This document shows positions 54,150-63,345 of a DNA stretch of 64,000 bases, piece by piece (position 1 is the first letter of the stretch; every line of letters begins with the position of its first letter). The DNA comes from Campylobacter sp. RM12651. Its GTDB lineage: Bacteria; Campylobacterota; Campylobacteria; Campylobacterales; Campylobacteraceae. The DNA lies in the NCBI RefSeq assembly GCF_022369475.1, contig NZ_CP059600.1, positions 868,001 through 932,000 of the forward strand. The letters are read 5' to 3'. The notes beneath the pieces were generated by a model, which was given only the letters and a program-made list of their open reading frames with translations, was not told where the DNA came from and ran no database searches. The position numbers and the translations under genes are program-made.

Positions 54150-56669
54150 TTATCTATCTATTATATTTTTAGGTAGAGTGATGATATTTTTCATAAGTAT
54201 AAAAGGACTTGTTAATATATCTTTAGCTAGGCTAGTTTTATATTCAAGATTGTCTAAACTACCGCTAATTTTTAATTGAGTAGCTATTTTATTATCCTTA
54301 CCGCCTATAAATATTTCTTTTACGATAGGAATATTGCTTATGATTTTATTTGTATTTTTTAGAGTAAAAATATTAAGAGTAATATCTGCTGTTTTTGATT
54401 TTGTATTAATAATGCCTTGACCGCTACAATCTATGTTGTAACCTAAAATATTAACCTTATCAATATTTATAATGTCATTTTTATTTCTAAATTCAATTGA
54501 GCCAAATTTTATCCCTAAACCTTTTTTTGTAAAACCCGGCTTATTAAAAGTTACTAAAGCCGGTATGCTTTCTATAAATGCGATTAGATTTATGTAGTTT
54601 TTGGTATTTGATAAATAGGCATTTCTTATATTAATTAAGCCTTCATAATCACTTAAAGTATTGCCTTTTGCATCTAAATCAATTTCTCCACTTATAAAAA
54701 CTTCTTTATTTACGATTTCATTTAGTGCTTGATGGCTTAGTTCTCTTAGGTAGGCTTTAAAATTGTTTTTTCCTATTTGGGCTATCAAATCTCCACCTTT
54801 AATAAAACTTGCACTGATTGAAGTTTCATAAGGATTTTTATTTAGTTTTAAATTCTTGAAATTAAATAAAAAATCTTTATAAATAATCTTAGAATTTAAT
54901 AAATTAAGAGCTATATTATTATTGCTATCATTATTTTCATCATTATTTAATTTATTTGCGTCTATTATTAGATTATTTAGATTAATAGTTGTTTTATTGT
55001 TTTGAGAATTTAAATTAATAAGATTGCTTTTGGTATTTATTGTGGTTATGTTGTTTTGAATACTTATATAAAAGTCATCTTGAGTATATTTATAATTATT
55101 ATCTAAATTATTTGGATTATTTTTATATAAATTAAAATCAAATTTAGCATTAAATATATTTACAAAAAATGCCCCATCTTTACTACTTAATTCAATATCT
55201 CCATCATTAAAATTTAATTTTTTAAGTTGCTTTGAATAACTAATAATACTTGAAATATCGCTTTTTATAAGTAAATTTTTATCAAAATATATTGTGGTAT
55301 TTAATGCCGGAAAATCTAAAGTTTTATTATTTAGATTTAAATTCATTTTTGCTTTATCGCTGTAATAAAAATAATCTTTATAATCAATTCCTAAAGTCTT
55401 TATATTTACACTTGCTAATTTGGTTTTAGTATCTAAATTTATATCCGCATTGCTTATTTTTAATTCTTTTGTATCTGCATTACCTTGAATTGCTACTAAA
55501 TTATCATTTACACTTATATTTAAATTAGCGTTAAAGTTAAAATTGCTAAAAGAATAATTTCCATTGGTTTTAACATCTACTTTTACATTGTGAGTATGGT
55601 CGTTATTTAGTTTTATATTAACTAAGGTGCTTGTTTTACCACTATTTTGCTTTAACCCTAAAACAACATTATAAGCATTTAGTATTTTTTCTATTTCACT
55701 ATTGTAAAGCGTATTATTTGAGATGATATTTATATCAATATTTGGCTTTAATAAATTATCTATTGTTAAATTAAATTCATCAATAGTCGTGATATTGTCT
55801 TGAGAATTTAAATTATTTGCTAATAGCTTTAAACTATAATCTTTTAAGCTTAATTTAACTTCTTTTGCATAAGCATTTGGTGCTTTATCATTATAATTTG
55901 CAATTACATTTGTAAAAACACCTTCTCCTAAGGTATTTTCTAGTTGATTATTTTTTATTTTTACAATAAAGCTACCTTTAAAATTATCAAATTTTACTCT
56001 AGTTATTAGCCATTCTTTTAGTATTGGTTTTAAATAATTTTCAATATGCTTAAATGCTTCTTGTTGATTTTTAATCTCTAAATTATCAACGCCTAATAAA
56101 AAATCATTTTTTGTATTTATTATATTTATTTTTGCGTTTAAATCATTGTTTATAGAGTGTAAATATCCTTTAATTTCAACATCTTTAGCTATCTTTATAT
56201 CTCCATAAAAATATAAGTTTTTATATTTTAGATTTGTTATGTTTGCTAAAAGCTCATTTGAGTATAGATTTATTTTTATATTTGCTTCAATATCATCTGA
56301 TTGGATATTCAATTGGTTTTCATCATAATATATTTTTACTAAAGCATCATTTATTTGAATATTTTTTATATTAATACTTTGAAAAAATAAAAATACTTGT
56401 TTGTATTCTTTAAGGCTTAATATTTTTTTTCTAATTTGATTTATATCTAGTGCTTCGTTGCTATTTGCTTTTTTTATATAAACTTTATTTATATTTAAGA
56501 TTAGTTTTTTATCAAGTTTCAAATAAAGCTCAGAGATTTCAATATTAATTAATTTAAAATCCTTAATTGAAATTCCATTGGCTAATACAAATACAAAGGC
56601 GATTATTAAGAATATGAATATAAAAAGAATTTTAATTATTTTATTTATGTGTTTTGATGTTTTAAGCAT
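54150..56669 (-). CDS. AsmA/DUF3971-like large envelope protein
   Basis: An 839-residue protein with one N-terminal membrane anchor (about residues 13-31) and a long beta-rich periplasmic part with many Asn and Lys. The C-terminal region (FTKKGLGIKFGSIEFRNKNDIINIDKVNILGYNIDCSGQGIINTKSKTADITLNIFT) matches the pattern of AsmA-like/YhdP-type proteins, which are thought to move phospholipid between the membranes. In C. jejuni a similar gene is beside mltG. The 5' end overlaps mltG on the opposite strand by 56 bases. Confidence 0.8.
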   Translation of the reverse strand: MLKTSKHINKIIKILFIFIFLIIAFVFVLANGISIKDFKLINIEISELYLKLDKKLILNINKVYIKKANSNEALDINQIRKKILSLKEYKQVFLFFQSINIKNIQINDALVKIYYDENQLNIQSDDIEANIKINLYSNELLANITNLKYKNLYFYGDIKIAKDVEIKGYLHSINNDLNAKINIINTKNDFLLGVDNLEIKNQQEAFKHIENYLKPILKEWLITRVKFDNFKGSFIVKIKNNQLENTLGEGVFTNVIANYNDKAPNAYAKEVKLSLKDYSLKLLANNLNSQDNITTIDEFNLTIDNLLKPNIDINIISNNTLYNSEIEKILNAYNVVLGLKQNSGKTSTLVNIKLNNDHTHNVKVDVKTNGNYSFSNFNFNANLNISVNDNLVAIQGNADTKELKISNADINLDTKTKLASVNIKTLGIDYKDYFYYSDKAKMNLNLNNKTLDFPALNTTIYFDKNLLIKSDISSIISYSKQLKKLNFNDGDIELSSKDGAFFVNIFNAKFDFNLYKNNPNNLDNNYKYTQDDFYISIQNNITTINTKSNLINLNSQNNKTTINLNNLIIDANKLNNDENNDSNNNIALNLLNSKIIYKDFLFNFKNLKLNKNPYETSISASFIKGGDLIAQIGKNNFKAYLRELSHQALNEIVNKEVFISGEIDLDAKGNTLSDYEGLINIRNAYLSNTKNYINLIAFIESIPALVTFNKPGFTKKGLGIKFGSIEFRNKNDIINIDKVNILGYNIDCSGQGIINTKSKTADITLNIFTLKNTNKIISNIPIVKEIFIGGKDNKIATQLKISGSLDNLEYKTSLAKDILTSPFILMKNIITLPKNIIDR

Positions 56670-57564
56670 TTTTGTCCTAGCGATTTTGTTTTACTTATTG
56701 CAGCCTGTTAAGTCAAATTCTGTTGTATTTATACCACAAGGCTCTAATGCTAAAATTATAACAAGTTTAAATAACACTAAATTGCAATTTAGCAAAATAG
56801 ACCAATATTTGTTATTATTTTTTGGACACCCGCAAAGTGGTTGGATAGCAGTATCTAAACCTATTTTAACAAGATATGAATTTTTAAAAGAGCTAACTAC
56901 AAATAAAGCTGCGTTAGTTAATCTTACTTTAATTCCAGGTGAAACAAGTGAATATTTTTTAAGAGAAATTGCAGCAAAAAAACTTAATTTGAATCCTGAT
57001 AAATTATTAGATGAATTATATTCTCAATCAAATAGAAAAGAAGGTATGCTAACTCCTGATACTTATTCAATTCCATTAGGAATTAGTGAAAGATTGTTTA
57101 TAAAATATTTATTAGAATTTACAAAAAAAAGAAATGAAACAATTAGTAAAAAAGTGTTTGGAGATTATACTGAATATAAATTTTATAGATTTATTATAGT
57201 AGCTAGTATTATTCAAAAAGAAGCTGCTAATGAAAGCGAAATGCCTATTGTAGCGAGTGTTATTTATAATAGATTAAATAAAGGTATGAAACTACAAATG
57301 GATGGAATGCTAAATTATGGTATGAATTCTCACATAAAAGTAACTCCACAAATGATTAGAGAAGATAATTCAGAATTTAATTCTTATAAAAATTCTGGTT
57401 TACCAAGTGTTTCAATTTGTAACGTTTCTACACAAGCAATTTTGGCAGCAATTTCTCCAGCTAAGACAAATTATTTATATTTTATGAGAGATAAAAGGAC
57501 TGGTACACATAGGTTTAATACAACTTTAGCAGCTCACGAAAAAGAAATAGAAAGGCAAAGATAA
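56614..57564 (+). CDS. mltG: Endolytic murein transglycosylase MltG (YceG-like)
   Basis: 316 residues from the ATG at 56614; a TTG 12 codons earlier is also open but gives an unlikely polar extension. There is one N-terminal membrane helix (about residues 5-28), a LysM-like portion, and the YceG catalytic region with LTPDTYSIPLG, then ASIIQKEAANESEMPIVASVIYNRLNKGMKLQMDGMLNYG, and GLPSVSICNVSTQAILAAISPA. It cuts nascent glycan strands. The family motif normally reads EKE; here it is QKE. The icd gene follows after a terminator. Confidence 0.9.
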   Translation: MNIKRILIILFMCFDVLSIFVLAILFYLLQPVKSNSVVFIPQGSNAKIITSLNNTKLQFSKIDQYLLLFFGHPQSGWIAVSKPILTRYEFLKELTTNKAALVNLTLIPGETSEYFLREIAAKKLNLNPDKLLDELYSQSNRKEGMLTPDTYSIPLGISERLFIKYLLEFTKKRNETISKKVFGDYTEYKFYRFIIVASIIQKEAANESEMPIVASVIYNRLNKGMKLQMDGMLNYGMNSHIKVTPQMIREDNSEFNSYKNSGLPSVSICNVSTQAILAAISPAKTNYLYFMRDKRTGTHRFNTTLAAHEKEIERQR

Positions 57565-57594
57565 GAGTAATTTAATTTTTTTTGATTTACTCTT
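57563..57594 (+). terminator. Terminator between mltG and icd
   Basis: AAGAGTAA pairs with TTACTCTT over 8 bases across an AT-rich loop, followed by a run of T. Confidence 0.6.
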
Positions 57595-57645
57595 TTTTAA
57601 CTTAGCAGTTATACATTCATCTAAAATTTAATTAAAGGAGTTACG

Positions 57646-59820
57646 ATGAGTATTGTATATACTTTCACAGATGAATCGCCAGCGTTGGCAACTTTAAGTT
57701 TTTTACCAATTGCAAAGGCTTTTTTAAAGCATGCAAATATTGAAATTACCACAGCTGATATTTCATTGGCTGCAAGAATAGTTTCTAGTTTTCCAGAGTG
57801 TTTAAAAGATGAGCAAAAGTGTGAAGATGCACTTGCAAAACTTGGTGAATTAGTAAAACTTGATGGAGCAAATGTAATTAAAACTCCAAATATTTCTGCT
57901 TCTATTCCGCAACTTAAGGCTTGCATAAAAGAATTACAATCAAAAGGATATAATGTTCCAAATTATCCAGATGAACCACAAAATGATAGCGAAAAAGCAA
58001 TCAAAGAAAAATATGCAAAAGTTTTAGGTTCTGCTGTAAATCCTGTTTTAAGACAAGGAAACTCAGATAGAAGAAGCACAAAAGCTGTAAAAGAATACGC
58101 AAAAGCAAATCCATATAGAACAAAAACCTTTAGTAAAGATAGTAAAAGTTGTGTAACTTGTATGAGTAGTGATGACTTTTTCTCTAATGAAAAGGCAACT
58201 TTAATCAAAGAAAACGGCACTGCTAAATTATATAAAGTTGTAAATGGAGCTAAAACTGAGCTAAAATCTTTTGAAGTTGTAAAAGATGAAGTAATGGACG
58301 CGACTTTTATGAATGTTGCAAAACTAGATGAGTTTTATGAAAAACAAATCAATCACTGCAAACAAGAAAATATTTTATTCTCACTTCATTTAAAAGCAAC
58401 TATGATGAAAGTAAGTGACCCTGTATTATTTGCTCACGCTTTAAAAGTTTATTTTAAAGATTTATTTGCTGAATTTGGCGATGAGTTTGCAAATCTAGGC
58501 ATTAATCCAAATAATGGTTTAAGTGAGCTTTTAAGTAAGGTTGAAAACTCAAGCAAAAAAGATTTAATCCTAAAAAGATACGAAGAAATATTAAATACAA
58601 GAGCACCAATTTCAATGGTTAATTCTGATAAAGGTATTACTAATCTTCATGTTCCAAGTGATGTAATTGTAGATGCTTCAATGCCTGCAATGCTTAAAAA
58701 TGGTGCTAAATTATGGGATAAAAATGGTGCAGAAATGGATACAAATGCTGTTATTCCTGATCAAACATACGCAACAATTTATCAAGCAGTTTTAGATGAT
58801 ATGAGAGCTAATGGAAGTATTAATCCAAGTGTGGTTGGTTCGGTTAGCAATGTTGGTTTAATGGCTAAAAAAGCTCAAGAATATGGCTCTCATGATAAAA
58901 CTTTCATAGCTGATTGCGACGCTACTTATCAAATAGAGTTAAATGGCGAAGTTTTATTATCACACGATGTTAAAAAGGGTGATATTTATAGAATTAATTT
59001 AGCAAAACCTGATGCAATAGCAAACTGGATAAAACTTGCAAAACAAAGATGTGAATTAAGTGGCGAGCAAGGAATTTTCTGGCTTGATAGCAAAAGAGCA
59101 AGTGATAGAATAATCATTGATTTAGTTAAAAAAGAATTAGGAGAAACTTTCTTAATCTTAAGCCCTTATGAAGCTTGCAAAAAAAGTTTAGAAATTATTA
59201 GAAGTGGTAAAAATTGTATATCAATTACAGGTAATGTTTTAAGAGATTATTTAACAGATCTTTTCCCAATACTTGAATTAGGAACAAGTGCGAAAATGCT
59301 TTCAATAGTTCCAATGCTAAATGGCGGAGCTATGTTTGAAACAGGTGCGGGTGGTTCTGCTCCAAAACAAGTTGAGCAAGTTGTATTAGAAAATCACTTA
59401 AGATGGGATAGTTTAGGCGAGTTTTTAGCTCTTCAAAGCTCACTTGAATTTGAAGGAAACAAAGGCAATGCAAAAGCAAAAGTTATGGCAGAAGCTTTTG
59501 ATGAAGCAATATCTCATTATTTAAATGAAAATAAAGCTCCAAGTAGAAATGCGAAAGAAAACGATAATAGAACAAGTCATGTGTATTTTGCAATATATTT
59601 AGCGAATGCACTTGCTAAGCAAAATAATGATGAAAGTATGAATAAGTTTTTTAAAGTTATTGCTGATAAACTTAATTCAAATTCTTCTAAAATCATTGAA
59701 GAATATATGAATGAAGAAGGTAAAGCAGTTGAATTAGGTGGATATTATGTTTTAGGCGAAGTAGCTGAAAAGATAATGAGACCAAGTGTTACATTTAATG
59801 AAATTTTAAAATCAATTTAA
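57646..59820 (+). CDS. icd: Isocitrate dehydrogenase, NADP-dependent, monomeric type
   Basis: A 724-residue monomeric IDH that makes 2-oxoglutarate. It is recognised by its size and by the family stretches YTFTDESPALATLSFLPI, NPVLRQGNSDRRS near residue 132, and GGAMFETGAGGSAPKQVEQ near residue 563. The AAGGAG site is ideally placed. It heads the TCA operon and is followed directly, after 9 bases, by sucC. Confidence 0.97.
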   Translation: MSIVYTFTDESPALATLSFLPIAKAFLKHANIEITTADISLAARIVSSFPECLKDEQKCEDALAKLGELVKLDGANVIKTPNISASIPQLKACIKELQSKGYNVPNYPDEPQNDSEKAIKEKYAKVLGSAVNPVLRQGNSDRRSTKAVKEYAKANPYRTKTFSKDSKSCVTCMSSDDFFSNEKATLIKENGTAKLYKVVNGAKTELKSFEVVKDEVMDATFMNVAKLDEFYEKQINHCKQENILFSLHLKATMMKVSDPVLFAHALKVYFKDLFAEFGDEFANLGINPNNGLSELLSKVENSSKKDLILKRYEEILNTRAPISMVNSDKGITNLHVPSDVIVDASMPAMLKNGAKLWDKNGAEMDTNAVIPDQTYATIYQAVLDDMRANGSINPSVVGSVSNVGLMAKKAQEYGSHDKTFIADCDATYQIELNGEVLLSHDVKKGDIYRINLAKPDAIANWIKLAKQRCELSGEQGIFWLDSKRASDRIIIDLVKKELGETFLILSPYEACKKSLEIIRSGKNCISITGNVLRDYLTDLFPILELGTSAKMLSIVPMLNGGAMFETGAGGSAPKQVEQVVLENHLRWDSLGEFLALQSSLEFEGNKGNAKAKVMAEAFDEAISHYLNENKAPSRNAKENDNRTSHVYFAIYLANALAKQNNDESMNKFFKVIADKLNSNSSKIIEEYMNEEGKAVELGGYYVLGEVAEKIMRPSVTFNEILKSI

Positions 59821-59829
59821 GGAGAAAAT

Positions 59830-60993
59830 ATGAATATACACGAATATCAAGCAAAAGAAATTTTTGCTAAATTTGGTGTGCCTACTTTAAAAGGTAAGGT
59901 TGCATTTAGTGTTGAAGAAGCTGTTGCAAACGCAAAAGAATTAGGCGGAAGTGTTTGGGCTGTAAAAGCTCAAATCCATGCTGGTGGTCGTGGTTTAGGT
60001 GGCGGTGTAAAAATCGCTAAGAATTTAGATGAAGTTAAAATGTATGCTGAAAAAATATTAGGTATGAACCTTGTAACTCATCAAACAGGACCAGAAGGAA
60101 AACTTGTTAGAAAACTTTATATTGAAAGTGGTGCAAATATTGCTAAAGAATATTATTTAGCACTATTATTTAATAGAATGGAAGAAAAAATCACAATCAT
60201 TGCTTCAAGTGAAGGTGGTATGGATATAGAAAAAGTTGCAGCAGAGCAACCTGAAAAAATAGCAAAAGTTACAATTGACCCTGCAATTGGCTTTAAAATG
60301 TTTCACGGACTTGAAGTAGTAAAAGTTTTAGGTCTAAATAAAGATGAAGGTAAAAAATTAATAACATTTATAGATAAATTATATAAATTATATTTAGCAA
60401 AAGATGCAAATTTAGTAGAAATTAACCCATTAATCAAAACTGCAGAAGGCGAGTTTTTCGCACTTGATGCTAAGATGAGTTTTGATGATAGTGGTCTTTA
60501 TAGAAATCCAGATATTGCAGAATTAAAAGATGAAACAGAAGAAAACCCAGCAGAGCTAGAAGCTAGTAAATATGGTTTAAGTTATGTAAAACTTGATGGC
60601 GATGTGGCTTGTATGGTAAATGGTGCAGGTCTTGCTATGGCTACAATGGATATTATTAATTATAGTGGCTGCAAACCAGCAAACTTCTTAGATGTTGGTG
60701 GTGGAGCAAGTGCTGAAACCGTTGCAAAAGCATTTGAGATTATTATGAGAGATAAGAATGTAAAAGTAATTTTCATTAATATTTTTGGTGGTATCGTAAG
60801 ATGTGATAGAATTGCAAATGGTGTTTTAGAAGCTACAAAAACAACTAAAATTGATATTCCTGTAGTAGTTCGCTTAGATGGAACAAACGCTAAAGAAGCA
60901 AAAGAAATTCTAGATAATTCAGGTCTTAAAAATATTCACGCAGCAACAGATTTTGCAAATGGTGCTGAAATTGTAAAAAGCTTAGTAAAGTAA
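59830..60993 (+). CDS. sucC: Succinyl-CoA synthetase beta subunit
   Basis: A 387-residue ATP-grasp subunit. It opens with MNIHEYQAKEIFAKFGVPT. QIHAGGRGLGGGVKIAKN near residue 48, EINPLI near residue 197, and NIFGGIVRCDRIANGV near residue 316 are characteristic. A GGAG site precedes the ATG, and sucD follows after 9 bases. Confidence 0.98.
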   Translation: MNIHEYQAKEIFAKFGVPTLKGKVAFSVEEAVANAKELGGSVWAVKAQIHAGGRGLGGGVKIAKNLDEVKMYAEKILGMNLVTHQTGPEGKLVRKLYIESGANIAKEYYLALLFNRMEEKITIIASSEGGMDIEKVAAEQPEKIAKVTIDPAIGFKMFHGLEVVKVLGLNKDEGKKLITFIDKLYKLYLAKDANLVEINPLIKTAEGEFFALDAKMSFDDSGLYRNPDIAELKDETEENPAELEASKYGLSYVKLDGDVACMVNGAGLAMATMDIINYSGCKPANFLDVGGGASAETVAKAFEIIMRDKNVKVIFINIFGGIVRCDRIANGVLEATKTTKIDIPVVVRLDGTNAKEAKEILDNSGLKNIHAATDFANGAEIVKSLVK

Positions 60994-61002
60994 GGAGAAA
61001 AA

Positions 61003-61872
61003 ATGAGTATATTAGTAAATAAAAATACAAAAGTAATAGTTCAAGGCTTTACAGGTAAAGAAGCTACATTTCACGCAGAACAATGTATTGCTTATGGTAC
61101 AAATATAGTTGGTGGTGTAACTCCATTTAAAGGTGGAGAAACTCATTTAGGAAAGCCTGTATTTGATACGGTTAAAGAAGCAGTTAGTAAAACTGGTGCT
61201 GATACAAGTTTAATTTTCGTTCCTCCTTTTGCTGTTGGAGATAGTATCATTGAAGCTGCTGATGCAGGAATTAAACTTGCAGTAGTAATCACAGAACATA
61301 CTCCTGTAAAAGATATGATGTTCGCAAAAGCTTATGCAAATAAAAAAGGTATGAAAATAATTGGACCAAACTGCCCAGGAATTATCACTGCAGATGAATG
61401 TAAATTAGGAATTATGCCAGGCTTTATATTTAAAAAAGGAAATATCGGTGTAATTTCTAAAAGTGGAACTTTAACTTATGAAGCAGCAAATCAAGTTGTT
61501 TTAGGTGGTTATGGAATTACAACTGCAGTTGGAATTGGAGGAGACCCAATCATAGGTCTTGCTTATAAAGAATTATTAGCTGAATTTGAAAAAGATAGCG
61601 AAACTAAAGCTATAGTTATGATAGGTGAAATTGGTGGAAGCTTAGAAGTTGAAGCTGCTAAATTTATAAAAGAAAATATCACAAAACCTGTTGTAGCATT
61701 TATAGCAGGTGCAACTGCTCCAAAAGGTAAAAGAATGGGTCACGCAGGTGCTATTGTAGGAAGTGCTGACGAAAGTGCTGCTGCTAAAAAAGAAGCTTTA
61801 AAAAGCTATGGAGTTCATGTAGTTGATTCTCCTGCAGATATCGGTAAAAAAATCAAAGAAATTTTAAAATAA
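61003..61872 (+). CDS. sucD: Succinyl-CoA synthetase alpha subunit
   Basis: A 289-residue subunit with the CoA-binding [14 protein letters not shown] at residue 14. The [20 protein letters not shown] segment is near residue 123. The phosphorylated His is in [11 protein letters not shown] near residue 245. Confidence 0.98.
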   Translation: MSILVNKNTKVIVQGFTGKEATFHAEQCIAYGTNIVGGVTPFKGGETHLGKPVFDTVKEAVSKTGADTSLIFVPPFAVGDSIIEAADAGIKLAVVITEHTPVKDMMFAKAYANKKGMKIIGPNCPGIITADECKLGIMPGFIFKKGNIGVISKSGTLTYEAANQVVLGGYGITTAVGIGGDPIIGLAYKELLAEFEKDSETKAIVMIGEIGGSLEVEAAKFIKENITKPVVAFIAGATAPKGKRMGHAGAIVGSADESAAAKKEALKSYGVHVVDSPADIGKKIKEILK

Positions 61873-61875
61873 TTA

Positions 61876-61896
61876 AAGCCTAGATAATCTAGGCTT
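61876..61896 (+). terminator. Hairpin between sucD and oorD
   Basis: AAGCCTAGA pairs with TCTAGGCTT over 9 bases with a 3-base loop, three bases past the sucD stop. There is no U-run, so it is more likely an mRNA-processing or attenuation element than a full terminator. Confidence 0.6.
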
Positions 61897-61909
61897 AGAA
61901 AGGTTAAAA

Positions 61910-62218
61910 ATGGAAAATAATAATAATGCACCTGTATGGGTGGATGAAAAAAGATGTAAAGCCTGTAATATATGCGTAAGCTATTGTCCTATGGGCGTTA
62001 TTGCTATGAGAGATGAACCAAGTGCTGTTTTAGGTCAAATGATTGAAGTAGTTAATCCAGAATCATGCATAGGTTGTAGAGATTGTGAAACTCATTGTCC
62101 TGATTTTGCGATTAATGTTGCAGATGCTAAAGGCTTTAAATTTGCAAAACCTACTCAAGAAGGTAAAGATAGAGCGGCTGCAATTAAAGCTAACAATTTT
62201 AAAAAGTTAAAGGCGTAA
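61910..62218 (+). CDS. oorD: 2-oxoglutarate:acceptor oxidoreductase delta (ferredoxin) subunit
   Basis: A 102-residue ferredoxin-like subunit with two 4Fe-4S motifs, CKACNICVSYCP and CIGCRDCETHCP. It passes electrons from the OorB subunit. oorA starts two bases after its stop. Confidence 0.96.
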   Translation: MENNNNAPVWVDEKRCKACNICVSYCPMGVIAMRDEPSAVLGQMIEVVNPESCIGCRDCETHCPDFAINVADAKGFKFAKPTQEGKDRAAAIKANNFKKLKA

Positions 62219-62220
62219 AG

Positions 62221-63345
62221 ATGAGAGAAGTAATATCAACAGGAAATAATTTAATAGCTCAAGCTGCAATTGATTGTGGTTGTTCTTTTTTTGGTGGTTA
62301 TCCAATAACTCCTAGTAGTGAGATAGCTCATGAATTAAGCCATATGCTACCAAAAGCTGGTGGAACATTTATTCAAATGGAAGATGAGATAAGTGGAATT
62401 AGCGTTGCACTAGGTGCGGCTATGAGTGGTGCAAAAGCAATGACTGCAAGTAGTGGTCCTGGAATTAGCTTAAAAGCAGAACAAATAGGACTTGCATATA
62501 TAGCTGAAATTCCAATCGTAATAGTAAATGTTATGCGTGGTGGTCCATCAACTGGTCTTCCAACTCGTGTTGCTCAAGGCGATTTATTTCAAGCAAAAGC
62601 TCCAAGTCATGGAGATATAGCAAGTATTGCTATTGCACCTGCTAGTCTTGAAGAAAGCTATAATCTAACAATAACAGCATTTAATTATGCTAATAAATAC
62701 TCAACTCCAGTATTTTTATTAATGGACGAAACGGTTGGACATATGAATGGTAAAGCAATTTTACCTGATGTAAAAGATTTAAAAATAGAACCACGCCGTG
62801 AATTTACAGGAGACCCAAAAGATTATAAACCTTATAAAGCTGATATGGATGAACCTGCTACATTAAATCCATTCTTTAAAGGCTATCGTTATCATATAGC
62901 TGGTCTTCATCACGGAGATATAGGTTTTCCAACTGAAGATGGCAAAATAGTTGATTATAATATGAGAAGATTAGTCGGTAAGATTAAAAATAAAGTAGAT
63001 GAATTAGCACTTTATGAAGAATATATGTTAGATGATGCTGATATTTGCATTATTGCTTACGGAAGCGTTGCTCGTGCTGCAAAAGAAGCAATTGCAAGAC
63101 TTAGAGCGCAAGGATTGAAAGTAGGTTTATTTAGACCAATTACTTTATATCCAGTTCATGAGAAAAAAATAGCTGAAGTTTGCTCAAGATTTAAGAAAAT
63201 TTTAGTAACAGAATTAAATATGGGACAATATTTAGAAGAAATTCAAAGAGCAAGTAAGAGAGATGATTTTGCTAGCTTACATAGAGCTAATGGTCGTCCA
63301 ATAACTCCAAGTGAAATTGAAGCAAAAGTAAAGGAGAGTTTCTAA
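62221..63345 (+). CDS. oorA: 2-oxoglutarate:acceptor oxidoreductase alpha subunit
   Basis: A 374-residue subunit of the oxygen-sensitive enzyme that replaces 2-oxoglutarate dehydrogenase. It shows GGYPITPSSEIAHELS near residue 20, MEDEISGISVALGAAMSGAKAMTASSGPGISL, and RGGPSTGLPTRVAQGDL near residue 105. The stop overlaps the oorB ATG as TAATG. Confidence 0.97.
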   Translation: MREVISTGNNLIAQAAIDCGCSFFGGYPITPSSEIAHELSHMLPKAGGTFIQMEDEISGISVALGAAMSGAKAMTASSGPGISLKAEQIGLAYIAEIPIVIVNVMRGGPSTGLPTRVAQGDLFQAKAPSHGDIASIAIAPASLEESYNLTITAFNYANKYSTPVFLLMDETVGHMNGKAILPDVKDLKIEPRREFTGDPKDYKPYKADMDEPATLNPFFKGYRYHIAGLHHGDIGFPTEDGKIVDYNMRRLVGKIKNKVDELALYEEYMLDDADICIIAYGSVARAAKEAIARLRAQGLKVGLFRPITLYPVHEKKIAEVCSRFKKILVTELNMGQYLEEIQRASKRDDFASLHRANGRPITPSEIEAKVKESF

